The notes beneath the pieces were generated by a model. That model saw only the letters and a list, made by a program, of their open reading frames with translations. It made no database searches and was not told the origin of the DNA. Of a stretch of 64,000 bases of DNA, positions 1-13,600 are shown piece after piece. This DNA is from Eucalyptus grandis (Eukaryota > Streptophyta > Magnoliopsida > Myrtales > Myrtaceae), in NCBI RefSeq assembly GCF_016545825.1, contig NC_052612.1, forward strand, positions 52,373,738-52,437,737, in the 5' to 3' direction. Made by a program: the position numbers and the translations under genes. Position 1 is the stretch's first letter, and every line of letters begins with the position of its first letter.

Positions 1-456
1 TAGATATGTCTTGCATAGGTTAGCCGTGTCTGGATGATTGATCCGGCGTTGTTTGTCCGTGTCGAGTAGCGACAATGCAGGCGTTGCTTTTCCCGTTTGA
101 TGCATTGTTGCCTTCCTTCTAGGGAATTGCTTCTGCACGTCCCGTCCCATCTGTCGAGAAAATCCAATTCCAAATTATTCAGTTGGATGAATTATTCAGT
201 TGAGTAGCAGCTTCTCTTTGCGTTCTGAAGAGAAGCTATGACCGCTCTCGTTTCCCATTTCGTAGTTGATCAAATTTGTTTGCCTTTTCTTACGCTCTTA
301 ATTTTAATGGAATGTTCCGAGTATAGAGAGACAGTCCGAAGTTTTAGCTTTCTTAAAGTCGAATCTTGACAATCTGAATGCTTACATTTTGTTGTCTCCA
401 TGTTGTTTAGCTTTTTATTCCATATTAAGTTGAGACAAATTGTGTTGATATGGCAG
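1..456 (+). other. Intron (3' part) of the TMKL1-like gene
   Basis: AT-rich, T-rich sequence with no kinase or LRR coding similarity in any frame. It ends in an AG directly before the kinase exon, and the next two bases complete an Asp codon. It is best read as the 3' part of the intron that separates the upstream LRR/juxtamembrane exon (outside the window) from the kinase-like exon. The exact splice site is inferred. Confidence 0.55.
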
Positions 457-1049
457 ATACGAATGGTGGGTGTCGCAATTGGGCAGTCATATATGGAATT
501 TCTGTTGGCTTAGCCAAAGGACTGGATCATCTTCACACAGGTTTGCAAAGACCCATGATCCATGGAAATCTGAAGTCCAAGAACATACTTTTAGATCGAA
601 ACAACCGACCATACATCTCCGATTATGGCCTGCATATACTCCTTATTCCAGAAACTGGTCAACAAATGCTCGAAATTGCAGCAGCAGAGGGATACAAAGC
701 TCCTGAGCTGATCAAAATGAGAGATGTTAGCGAAGAAACTGATATATACAGTCTTGGGGTCATTTTTCTTGAACTCATTACAGGGAAAAACCCGATGAAT
801 GAGAAAGCATCCCCTGATGAAGAATCACATCTGCCAAATTATGTTAGAAGGGCGATCCTTGATCGTAGGATCTCAGAACTATACCATCCAGACATCCTCC
901 TTGCGGACAGCTGTGGTGAAATAAGTGCAGTTGCAGAGGAACACATTCTGAATTTTTTTCAACTGGCTATGGCATGTTGCTCTCCATCTCCTTCTTTAAG
1001 GCCAAATACAAGGCAAGTCCTGAGGAAGCTTGAAGAAATCGGGACGTAA
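457..1049 (+). CDS. TMKL1: TMKL1-like LRR receptor pseudokinase, last exon (5' part outside window)
   Basis: This is the C-terminal kinase-like exon of a receptor-like protein of the TMKL1 type. The visible frame gives about 197 residues. It covers kinase subdomains VIb to XI: HGNLKSKNILLD at the catalytic-loop position, SDYGLH where DFG is expected, GYKAPEL as the APE motif, DIYSLGVIFLELITGK in subdomain IX, and a conserved C-terminal Arg region (PSLRPNTRQVLRKLEEIG). The canonical HRD is HGN, so the catalytic Asp is replaced by Asn and the protein is probably catalytically inactive, as is usual for this family. The extracellular LRRs, transmembrane segment and N-lobe are not in the window. 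An in-frame ATG at 450 exists, but an acceptor AG at 455-456 fits better: TMKL1-like genes carry an intron here and the protein needs its N-lobe. Stop is TAA at 1047-1049. The family assignment rests on remembered similarity; signalling partners are unknown. Confidence 0.8.
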
Positions 1050-2439
1050 GGAAGTGATTGTTTGAAAGAAGCCAATCGCACTAATCACAAAATGTTGACG
1101 TGACATCCGATTTGGAGCTGGATTCAATGCTGTTGAGATTTCTTTTTCCTGAATCGAGCATGCGGATGATTCCCCTTTGAGTAGCCGTGATGAGTTAGAA
1201 GACATTGACATTTGAACAGTTTTTAAATGGGTATCACCATGACGCTAGGGTACTGATGAACATTTCAGAAATTCGAAAAGTGGCAATTAAGGCGCACCCG
1301 AATTCATTTTGGCCAGGAAATTCGGCGAACATAGATTGTTGATATCACCGTTCCTCGTTCTGACGTTGCGGGTGATGAACACGGTCTGATGTTGTGGGTG
1401 GATGTTCATCGCTGGATCTTTCAGAGGTTCATTTTGAGCTATAACATTATAGTCTGTGAAAGAGTTCTGGGTTGATGACTATTCAGTTAATTCTGTCGTG
1501 CTCTCGCGGTGGAAGAGTTGCCGTAGGTTATACCATACTCCAATGTTGTAATGACAGATACAGGATATTCAGTATCTAATCCATTTTATTTTCACTAATA
1601 CTGCTCTCTCTCTCTCTCTCTCTCTCTCTCGCTCTCGGAGGTGGTTGCGAGCCACCTTTGTTTTAATGAGCCCAGTCTTATCTGGATCATTGTACTATAT
1701 TTTATGAAAGGCATACTTGGACAGTCCAACAATTCAAGCCAGACGTTAACTTGTCTATATCCAATAAGATATAATAGCTCAATCAATAGGGTCAGAGACT
1801 GGACAGCTAAAGGTAGGTCAGGTAGATCAATGACACCGGAGCCCATTAGCCGTCGTCAGATTTATAAGTTCTTGTTGTCCTAATGTACCTCTTCAAACGG
1901 CTTAGGATTTTCTCTAAATGATTATATCCACGATACGCACGTGGCCTTTCCTCATTTTGTCATTTTGATACTGTCGACATTACCGGTTAAAGTTTGACTC
2001 CGCATTCTGCGTACGCGAGTTCATTAACAGACGATTCTACAGCCATTAATTGCCAAGATCCATGTAAAATTCACGTAGAACTCATCCTCATGATTGACCG
2101 GTTCATGTGAACTCCGATCCGGACAAGAATCAGAGAAATACAGATTTCGCTAGAAACCCAAAGTTCGATGTAATAGTGACCCCACACGCATGTAGTATGC
2201 AGATGAAATAGGGAACATGGAACACTACATCATGAACGAACTTTCCCTTGCCATCTTTTCAAATTACAACAGCCATGTAGACAGGGGAACCGTCCAACGT
2301 CACTGGACTTAGTCCTGCTGACTTTCAAAATTGCAGGGGCTCAAGTATTAAACCTAATATGAACAACCTAATCTATTACAATCTATTTGAATCGTTGACT
2401 CAAAGAACATGCATTAGCTCTTAAATGTGTCGTCATCAA
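1050..2439. other. Convergent intergenic region between TMKL1-like and UTP10 genes
   Basis: It holds the 3' flanks of two convergent genes. Apart from a CT microsatellite at 1604-1636 I see no coding region with recognisable similarity. The short ORFs here are low-complexity or chance frames. Confidence 0.6.
1604..1636. repeat. (CT)n microsatellite
   Basis: Near-perfect CT dinucleotide run of about 13 units followed by an interrupted GCTCTC end. Confidence 0.95.
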
Positions 2440-5400
2440 TCATAGATACTGCCGAAGGCTTTCGCCACTCAGAGACTCCATCTCCTTCAGAATCTCTTGC
2501 GCAAGCGATTTAACTGTTGGCTCCACATCTTCAAGCAACTCCCCGAGAAAAGGTATTGTTTCTGGTAGAAATATAAGATATTCCTCTTTCAGGTTCTCAA
2601 GAAGATGCTTCACGATTCTCAGGCCCAAAATACGAGATCGGACCTTCTCACTTCTGGTTTGCATCAGTACCTGGAAAAAAATATTTTTGAGAACACCAAA
2701 CCCATGAGCATAAGCCACTGCAGATGTGCAGAAGAGAGATGAACATCTACATTACTTCATTGCATTTCACTCCACATAGACCGTAATTTTTAAATGTGCA
2801 GATATACAAAGCATAATGGAGCACAGTGCCTTTCAGAGAAGGCAATTTCTTTGACTAGCAAGTACTTAGATAAAGTTGTAGCCATTTAAGGAAGCACTTA
2901 TGAACTGCTCTTGCTGGAGGAATTGACGTTCAGGTAAATGAAACAGAGAAGCCTACAAGATCTCCCCCTGACAAAAAGGTCAGGAGTCTCTCTAGTACCT
3001 AACAACTTAAAACAACTTACGTATGAAAACAAAAACTTGCATAGGCCGAGATGTTAAAAGAAACATACTGCAATTGGTCCAAATCAGTAAGTCATCAAGC
3101 CTTAAAAGGCGCAACATGCATCTATATAGAAAGAGAGCAAAGGACAACATATTTTCCAAAGTCTGACCTCATGATTCAAAGGTTTCCATAGAAGGTCAGA
3201 TCCAGCAGTAACAGCCATTTGACCAGTGCAAATAACTACCAAGTCATCAACTTCTTTCACTGACGGTACATCTGGGTGGTCTTCCACTGAATGTGGTGGT
3301 TCAGCTCCAAGCTGAGATACAATAGGTTTCAGCAGAACCTGTAGGGAACAGAAGCATATCCTCAGTAGACAATAGTGACAACCCACTAAGATGTAGAAGA
3401 CAACAAGATGCTCATTGGAAAGGGAAACACAACTATCTCTCAAGCTGGTGTCATGATCTTAAAGACACAGAAACAAAGGAAGGTACTATATATGTCTATA
3501 CGATACTTCATGGGATAAAAAGTAGAAAAACCTGAAAAGTCGAGGAGTCGAGCAACTTCAAAGACCCAGTATCATAAAGAAAACACTTGTGCAGGGCTGA
3601 CAAGACTAATGCCCTTATCTGCCACTTCTCTAGTGATAGCCCACTGTTTGCCTCTTTCACCTTAACGCCAGTTTCAGAAATTTTGGCTTTCTTCTTTTTT
3701 TGCTTTAAACTCAAAGAAGGTACTTCCTCAGCATCAGTAAGATGGCGCACACTACTCTCCAGCAAGTACTTAAAGTAAGGGACAAACAGGGACCTGTGCA
3801 TGAAAATCATATCTGAGTAATGAACTGTACAAAGCATAAAGTTGAATTACTTAAACAACTGTTTGCATTAGATTTCACTAAACACTCATGTACTTAAAAA
3901 CAAAGTCATACTTGGTTCCTTTAAAATTTCAAAACACCAAATACCTTGCCAATACCCCTTTAACTGCAATCTTGCAAAAATCAAAATCAAATTCTAAAGG
4001 AATATAATCAACTGTGAGAAACGGTTACATAGAATTTCACTGCAAGATTTACAATCTTCTAGAAAAGCTTAGAAGATAAAAACCTCATTCAAAATTACTT
4101 TAAAAAGAATAGAAGATAAAAGGTGCCTATCCACCAGCTATTAAATAGACAAGAGCAGTAGTTTGGCTCCCCTCCTCTGCACCTATACGATTTTTAAGCT
4201 GGGACTCCAAACCTCTATCCAACAAACCAAATAATAAATTATGATAAATGTTTCAAGCAGGTGGACTATCCGATTTACCAACCCCTGCAATCCCTATCTA
4301 TCTTAACTAGTTAGCAAGACAAACATTCTTGAGGAACAAGGACTCCCATTCTTAAAGAAATAACTGTAATTATGTAAAAATTCACAGCTACCATCTTAAG
4401 TTAATTTTTGAAAAAAATACTATGGAACACTTATTTGTTACTTACCTATGATTTTCAGCAAGCTTATTTACCAATCCATAGAATGATATCGCCCTGTCCA
4501 GATTTCTGCCTCTATATTCACTTTCCTCAACTTCCGACTCCGCCCATTCAACAGTCTGGATAAAAAGAGGCTTGAACATCATTTCTGTGAGCTTCATTGT
4601 CAGCGAAATCATTGAATTGATTACACTTCTTTCGATTGCACTGATATCCCTGACTGAGAGAGGGTGTTGACGTCGAAGATCAAGAGCACTCAAGCATAGA
4701 TCGAAGATCCTTTTGTAATAACCAGCAACAGAAGTTCTATCCATTGTAGCAACCATGTGTGAAAGCATTTCAAATATAATGGTCAAACTGGAATCACCCA
4801 CCATGACTGCACCAGAGTACAGATTCAACAAAGGCGGCAAACCAAGGCGAACCTGGAAAATAAAGAGTTACCATCTGAGGCTTATCTGGAAACAACCACA
4901 GTTAAGCACGAAGTGTGATAAGAAGACTTACAGGTATTTTTTCCGCAATGAGCTTTCGAACGGTCTCACCTTTTGTTCTCAGCTTTGTGTCTGATCCTGA
5001 TGCTAAATCAGGATGCAGAACAAGAAATTTACATATACTTTCAAGGTATGGGTTCAAGAAGCCACCAAGCTTGTCTACAACAGCCTCCACAGCAATGAGA
5101 ATTGAAAGCAAGAGATCACCAGGACTAAATGATCTACTAGAAGAATCAACCTCAACTTCTCTTTCTGCATTAAAACTTGAGATGTTGTCCAAGGTCATCA
5201 TGATACTCTCCATCATGCTGGGGAGATGAACCAGTGCCTTTGCCCCAAGCACATTGATTAAAGTACCTGCAGTACGCAGGCAGGTGGAAGATAGTGTGGC
5301 ATCCGGTGACTTTATGGTTCTGACAACAGATGCAAGGAAATGGTTGAAAATCGAATAATTAGAAGGAAACCGGTTGGCCAAAACTTCCACGGCTGAAACT

Positions 5401-8400
5401 GCTGCAAGTTTCAAAGATCTGTTGGAATCTTCTGACGATGCATGAAGTAACTGAATAATGTCCAAACACATCTTGTTAAGAGCTTCAAGCGCACCCTCAT
5501 CAAGGTTAAGCCAACTACTACTCAACTTTAAATAGAATTCTCTTTTCTCCTTTCGTTTTGATGGAGTTGAGCCTAGATGCTTCATGCTTTTGGAGAATAG
5601 CACTAGAGCCTGCACACCAGTAGCTAGTTAATCAAAATGCCAGAGAGGAAATTACTTTATAAGCAAAATCTCACTGCATATGAATGTCATACTGGATTCT
5701 GCATTACTTCATACTCTCGTTTGTAAGGAGTGAGAATTACCTTCTTTTTCACACTGTGGTCTGCATTATCAAGCAATTTAATCATGCCCTTAAAGTACGA
5801 TGAAGGAATCATCGCCGTCGTTGTGGTTATCATGACAGCATTCAGATGATACTTTAGGCCTTCTCTGATGAAGGCAGGAGCTGCTATTTCCTTTTTAGTA
5901 TCAATAAGTTGCCATAAGTAAACAACCTGCTCCATAAGTTCCTCCAGTGTTCCCTGTGAAATCAAAGTAAACTTTCATATAGTTTGATTATATGAAATAG
6001 AGATGTTTACAATATCATGCTAGTTCAGGTGCCATTTTGGCAAGTTTCAACAAACAATAGGACAAAGCAGAGATGACATTCGCTCAGTCAAAAGAGTGAT
6101 AATAGTAACATTCACTCAGTCAAAGGCATGCAATTGTATCTGGTGGTGATTACTGAAAAGCAGTTTCTTGAAGGCACATTTTCCAATTGTTTACTATTAG
6201 TATACCCTCTTTCAACCAGTAGATGTGCTAACCTGTAGAACTTATGAATGTACAAAGTTTATTCATGACACCCACGTCACTGAAGAAAATTTTGTGGCAG
6301 ATATATCAAATCATAGAAACCCATTGTTATTAAGAGAAAACCAGGGCACCAAAAATATCAGTTGCAGGAAGGGAAAAAAATCAGAAGAAAGATATCACTA
6401 CCTGAATAGTCCCTAAATCATCCCCTGACTCCAGAGCAAAAGTGAATTCTGGATCTTGCAATTTTTGCGAAATAAAGAGCATCACAAGCAACAACTCTAC
6501 AGGCAACAAAGTGCACAAACTTTCCCTTCCAAGTCGTCGAAGCAGAATAACAAGAGAGGGCAGCCATATCATGCAGGAATAATGCTCACATATTTGCACA
6601 GCAAATGCATACTCCCACTCCTTCTGTATCATAGCCATAAAATCTGGCGAGGTGTAGGCTTTATTATTTAGCTTGGTCAATCTTTTCCTGGTGATTAATG
6701 ACTGGAAAAGAAGGAAAAGCAAAGAAGCCAGACTACTTCTTTCTCCCAAGGTCCTGTGAAAAACAAAGTTTACCATGAGTCCTCCATTAATCTCATGCGA
6801 CCACCCAAAAAACCTGTCGACAGTACCTTATGAGATATGTAACAATCAACAGTCTCCTCTTTTCAGCAACTTCAGGCAATATATTGACAAAAACCTGATG
6901 ACCAAAGAAATCAGGACTCTAGACAACTGCATATATAAAATAGACTGCCGCAGAAAATGCGCAAAGTGCAAATCTATACAAGGTACCTGAAGCAATTGGT
7001 CTACGTCATTTGTCTTAGACAGCCAACATGGTAAGAGAGAAGACATAAGATCTTCAAAAACACGCAGTGAACTACTGTCAACCTGCATATGGATAAATTT
7101 ACATGACAAGCCATTCTTGGCCCAAAATCAAGAATCATGACAGAGGCAAATCTATTAACAAATCAGCCACTAGTACTCCCAAGCATCCCAAAATGTCTTG
7201 ACATGTTTTTCCTTCACAATTTGAGTAGAAGCTAAAGGCAATGCCTATACAACTGATGAAACTTTAACAAACCTGTGTAATTGCTGATTCTCCCGCAACA
7301 GTCAGAATATCCTGTATGTGATCCAGAATTTTGTCAGGCACAAGTTTAGTAATTGTAGACAAAAGTTTGAGTATGTGGTTATGGGTGACTCCATCTTTAG
7401 CCGAATGGGCACATTTGATCAACAACTCAACGTCAATGCTGTCAAGCATTTGAGCCTGTCACAAATAAATAGCAACAATTAAGAAAACACCACGAACACA
7501 ACAAACTGATCCCTGTCTGAAATGTTCTAACAATCCAGAGAGGTTCTGACCTTAGACTGAAGAGGGCCAAATGACGCTAAGATATCTTCCAGAACCAAAA
7601 GCAGATTCTGCTGAACGTAACATGCTGTGCTGGTCGTACCTTCAGAGATCCCAGAGGCAGCTTGAATGGACCTCTCATCTATGCTATGCACCCATTCATC
7701 CGAAAATGTGCGGCCCAGAAGCTTAAACAATGGACTTACTAGACTCTCCCTACCGATATTATGTAAAATACATTAGTCCAACAAATATGCAGGGATAAAT
7801 ATGACTTCTACAGGAACGGGGTCAGTGAGCAATGCACAAATAAAAGTCTACAAGTAAAAGGAAAGAGTTGAAACCTGTTTGTTATGTCTTTTTTCATAAG
7901 CAGAATATCGAGGAGCGAGATGAGGAAAAAGAATGCATCTTCGCCTTTACTGAGAACATCACGGTGCTTTTTCAGAATGTCATAACTTGCTGACCTCCTT
8001 TTCTTTTTCTGAGACGCTATCGGAACTTCAAATATGGACAAAGAGTGAATCATTTCAGCCACAGTAGAACCAGCTACCTGCAGCACTCAAAAGAAATTTA
8101 TATAAGTTCACATTGCTCAAAACAAGTAGAAAGAGATTCCCAAGAAATGCCATCCAGTACGATTACATCCACCGAATTCAAAACAGAAAGCATGCAGCAG
8201 GTATATCGACTGGTTTACCGAAGTTGTCGGAACATATCGAAGCACAATCAAATGATATAATCAAGCTAATATCAGGAAAAAACTTGTAGAATTGAATAAA
8301 ATTCTCAGAAGTACAAGACACTGATTTAAATAAATGTTTGTTCTTCATCACAAGCTGAATATTGGAAAGGTGTTGCACCAATTTTTTTAAACAAATAGTT

Positions 8401-9272
8401 ATGTATTGATCCTCGGAACTATAATAATACATGGAAGACAACATGATTTACGGATTGAATAGAAATTCTCCATTTCGATTCTGCCAGATATTTATTGTTA
8501 AAGCTAATTGTTTAGCAGGAACTTGATTTATTAGAACTAACATGATGACATCCATAGTTCAAATCCATTCTTCTACTTTGCAATTTTTTTTCCATTTTAT
8601 TATGGGTTTACCCAATCAGCCAGATCTTCTTTTTTTCTCTTAATGAATAATCTGTCCAATCCAAAAACTGAATTTGAACGGACGATGCATGAATCATTTA
8701 ATTCCTGAGTATCCCGTCTCTTTTTTAGGTTCACTCAATTCCAATATTCTTCGTAATACAAATAATCGAATTAGGATTGCCTGACTAGATTCTTGCACCT
8801 TGATTGTTTACACATCAAACAACTCTCATATAGGTCAATACACGCGGCCAAATGCATGCTCCACAAATGCTAATGAGCAAATGCTTATATGGAAGACAAG
8901 AAAAATCAGTCATACAATCTGAATCCTACTTATTCCTCAGCTTTGCACTCAGAAACTTTAAGTGGAGATACCAATATATTTCTGGCATCTTGCTATCTAA
9001 CTTGAAAGGGCAATAAGTTTACCTTTTTGTGGGTCATTTCTATATATAGGTTTGTCCATAAACCATCTTAGATATCAAACTTTAGTTTTGTCCTCCTAAC
9101 AAATTACAAACCACTCTAAAACAGAACATATTCATACTTGCAAACTTGCATATCTATTCCAAAAACTCACAATCCATTGTATTAGAATAGTCCAAATTTT
9201 ATGAATCTCATTTTGATTCACCCAACTAACACGGAGAACCACACATCATAGAAGAGAAAAAAGGGGGGGAGG

Positions 9273-9305
<33 letters not shown>

Positions 9306-10579
9306 CACATCTAAGCGTAAAAGGGCCTCCTTAGTTGCAATTTGGATATCACTACTTCCTTTGCGAAATAATAGCACAAGCACAAAAAAGAGAGCCTCCT
9401 GCAAAAAAACACCAAAAAAATTGAGAATCTAAGTGATTGAATCGACCATTAAAATAGATTGATCATTATTTTCCATATTGATGAACTCAACAAAAATCAT
9501 AACAAAAGAATGAAACACAGTAACTTATGGACCTTATGATGACTATTCCCAAGGACAACCACCACCATATCTATAAGTTGACACAGTTCTGCCAAAAGAT
9601 TGCAAGGTGCAGGCATCATAGCTTAAAACGTTAATATCAGGTTACCTACACAATTTACAAGCACTTACTAATTTTTTCACACTGGGACACAACAAAACTT
9701 TTGGCCACTTGTGGCCTGTCTGCATTTGTTATATAAAAGGAAGAAAATCTTATATGTTTTACAAATCCTAACTGCCCAATTTGCCTTTTTTACCCCCATA
9801 TATATTATCTCAATCTTAAATGTGAGGGTAAATATGGCAATGTCACAATTAATGAAAAATCGCCATATTTTACGTTCTTCTATTGTATACATATATTTGA
9901 ATGATAAATAATATTTCAGTCAGAAGGTACTAACAGGGCACCGCCCTATACAAACTAGTTCAAGAAGAAGCTGCCCATATAAAAGATTATGCACAAAAGA
10001 TTGTTTTTAACATTTCAAATAAACTGTATGAAACTGAATTTTCCTAACATACCAGAAGTGAAGAGTGTAGATCTAATTATATGTTAAAGGTAACAAGCTC
10101 AAAGGGCTTGTTAAAAGTATTAACTATATAGAATATAAAACCCTAATCATAAAAATTGTATATTGAAGAGGGAAAGCATGAGTATCTATACCTATATATT
10201 TCTATGAATAACAGCATTGCTTGCAAAAATCGACACTACATATTTCTACATATCAAACCACAACCTTTTCGTAATGATCTGTTGATATAATACCTAATGG
10301 CCAACAAACACCATCAGCCAGGCCAAACGAACAAAAAAGCAACACCAGTACAGTCAAAAACAACAAATGCAGAAGCTTGTCTTATATGTGCGACAACAAA
10401 GCCCTTTGAGCTCTGAGCTAGCAGCATGGCCACCAAATCTCGAGATCACGGCCGCTTCATCTATGACAAAGATCCAATTAGCTCTGAACTAGCAGCATGG
10501 CCACCAGATCTCAAGATCACGGCCACTTCATCTATGACACAGAGCCAACGTAGATCGGCTTGGTCATAGTCAATATCGC

Positions 10580-10613
<34 letters not shown>

Positions 10614-13600
10614 CTGGCATCTTGTAGTCGCCAGCTGGGTCAATAGATGAGCAGCGACAGCAGGTGGCTGTGTGGAACTGTGATGGTGTCGTACAAAGAA
10701 GAATAGAAGAAGATGGCATGGCACAGATAGAGAGGGAGAGGCAGAGGCAGAGGCAGAGGCAGAGGCAGAGGCAGAGACAGAGACAGAGATAGAGAGACAG
10801 TGAATGATGGGAGCTAGACATATCACTACAAATCACATGGGCTTTGTCAGTGAGTGTATTTTGGAAAAAGGAAATGGACAATTTTGCCAAAGGAAGAGCA
10901 CAATATATATTTTTGAAAACAGAGGTATGTAAATGGCATTTAAATGAAAACTCAGACATGTTTACGGTAATTTTTCCTACAATATATGGCAAAGGCATAA
11001 TAAACCTAGCAGCGATGACAGAGACCAGGGGCAGTCAATTTGCAATTTTCAACAGACATTGCCTTCTATTCAAACTAGTGGAAAGGAAACGTTGAAGGCA
11101 GCTTAGGACATCTGATTCTATTGAATTTGGATAAGATGATTGGACCATCTAATTATGGAATGTTAAAGGGTGCACAGCCAAAGCAATTGATGTGTTCAAC
11201 CAAAGCATGCCATAGCAAATAACGTAGGGCAAATGCACCTTAGTAGCAGAAACAAATAAAATACACGTGAAACAAGTAATTTAGTCAGATTTTGAAGCAC
11301 TTAAAGAGTCCATTAATATATTGTTAGGCCACATACTAGAAAGTGACCTCTACATGAGAAGCACATTAAAGAAACAACTTCTCCCAATCTAACAACGAAG
11401 AGAGAGAAGGTAACAAACCTGCATTTCAGTGGTCAATCCACCATAAATCCGATTATTCAGCTTACTTAGAACAGCTATACATGGCAGCACAACTGCAGGA
11501 TCTTCAGCAAAAGTCTGTTCAAACTGCATGGGACCCAAAGCAAGTTCATCAGCACATAAGGGGATGGTTTTGATTCCTTAACTATATATTTGGTTAAAGA
11601 AGCATCGTACTAGTTTTGAAAATAGAATAGGGCCTAAAGAGTTGCAGAATAACAACTCCATAGCTTGTCTTGCATTATGGCTATTCCAGTCAATGCCCTT
11701 ATTTTATTTGGTATAATGGTTTAGCGAACTATTAAGGATTAGCATCACTATTCAAGAAATCCCCTCATTAGTTTGTTCGCATGAAGATGAGAAATTCCGA
11801 TCAAAGAACTATTAAAGTCCAGTTTTCTTCAAGCATGCACATGAACATCTTACACCATCAACCTGATCAAGAGTTGAAAGCAAAAAAAATCAATTAAAAC
11901 CAATGTTCTTCATCTTAACAATCCATCAATAACATATGATCCACACCGATAGTTATTAATGTGTGGTACAAGACAGTTACAAACCTACCAGTGCATGATG
12001 AGGATACAAATCGATTAGAACAACTAACTAAGCCTTAACCCACAAATTAGGGTTAGCTATATGAATCTGTTTATGTCATTGCACATGTTCTTTCAAGGAA
12101 CGAACCATCATTACAAATTTGAAAATGCATGAACTTAAATTGACTACCAATGTGTAACCAAAACTTATATGCGTATTGCAGGGACATGTACTTCCCAGTA
12201 ATTAACTCCATCTACCTTCACATGGCACTACCAATAATAAGAAAGAAGATAGAAGAATTGAGGCACGTGACTTTTTATTGGAATATGAAAGCTGTTCTTC
12301 CCTTACACAAGACCTCTGATAAGCCAAAGGCTGTCAGTCATTTCTCAAGTCTCACTTGTTATCACAGAATAAATAAGTCTTTAAACCAGAGAAAAAGCAA
12401 ATTTATGTGCATAGAATAAGCAATAAATTTTAAACTTAACTAGGTTGAAGAGAAATATAAACAGCTGAAGATGTGGTCCATTAAAAAAAAATGAACCTCA
12501 ATTTAAAACTCAACTTTCAAAAGTTTTAAAGATTTGAATGATTAGAAGGGTGTATACACTCAAACATCATCTTACATGCAAAGCCTTCATTAGATGATCC
12601 TCAAAATTGAGAAGGCCGGCTGTAGAGGACGACATGGTACAGCTCTGATGCAAGCATAGGACGCAATTTTATGGTTAATTACCTAAAAAATAAATGAGGA
12701 AATAAAGACAAAAAATCACTTAAGGTATCAGTACCAGTAGAAGGCATAGGATTTCAACATCAGCCTTTGGCAATCTCTGGCATGAATCATCCCTCTCAAA
12801 ATAATATCGGCCATGAACTTCCAAAAGTTTAGATAGTAAGAGGTCAACATCTTTAACCTGCATGAGTGCTTCCCCTATTCCTTTGAGCAAGGATAGGATA
12901 ACAAGCTGTAAAAAACAACAAACAAGTCATTACTTCCTCTCAAAAGAATATTCATTTTAAAGGAAGCAAGATAACACGTGAAGCAGATCAAACCTTCCCA
13001 TGCGAAGAGAGCTGCAAAGCAGATTCCAAAATGAAATCGAGGATCTCTTTTTTGGTAGATTGAGTGAACCTGAAAGATTATATCAAAGTTAACATAGCCT
13101 TCTAAAAAGAGGAGATAGATCTTGAAGATACAGTACTTCCCTGAAGGGCAAGAATGACACCAAGAGATGTACATGAAGGATGCACAATTACCTATTTCCT
13201 ACATCCTGTGGCACCAACAGTTGGTCAACAACGCCCAATGGACCAAGCAAAGCTGACAAAAATGAAGCAAAGAACTTCCTGTCTGACAGGATAAGCCTTT
13301 TGTGCTGAATTAGCAAACCCAAGAGCTCCTCAAGAAACTGACTCCAAATGGCAATGGTCCCTGAAGTTTCATTACAAGGTTGCCACAAATAAAACTACCA
13401 CATGCAAATTCTCCATGAAGAAAAGAGGAATAATTGCAAAAGTCCAGAGACCCAAAGTGTAATCAAGCCTCAAAACTTCAAATAGTGCAAACAAGTCCTA
13501 AAACTTGTAAAATATGTGTGATCAAGTCCCTCATTAAGTTTGTTAATTTCTAGGTGACTGAAAATGTTAGATTTTCTTTTGTCATTCTTCTCTCTATCCT

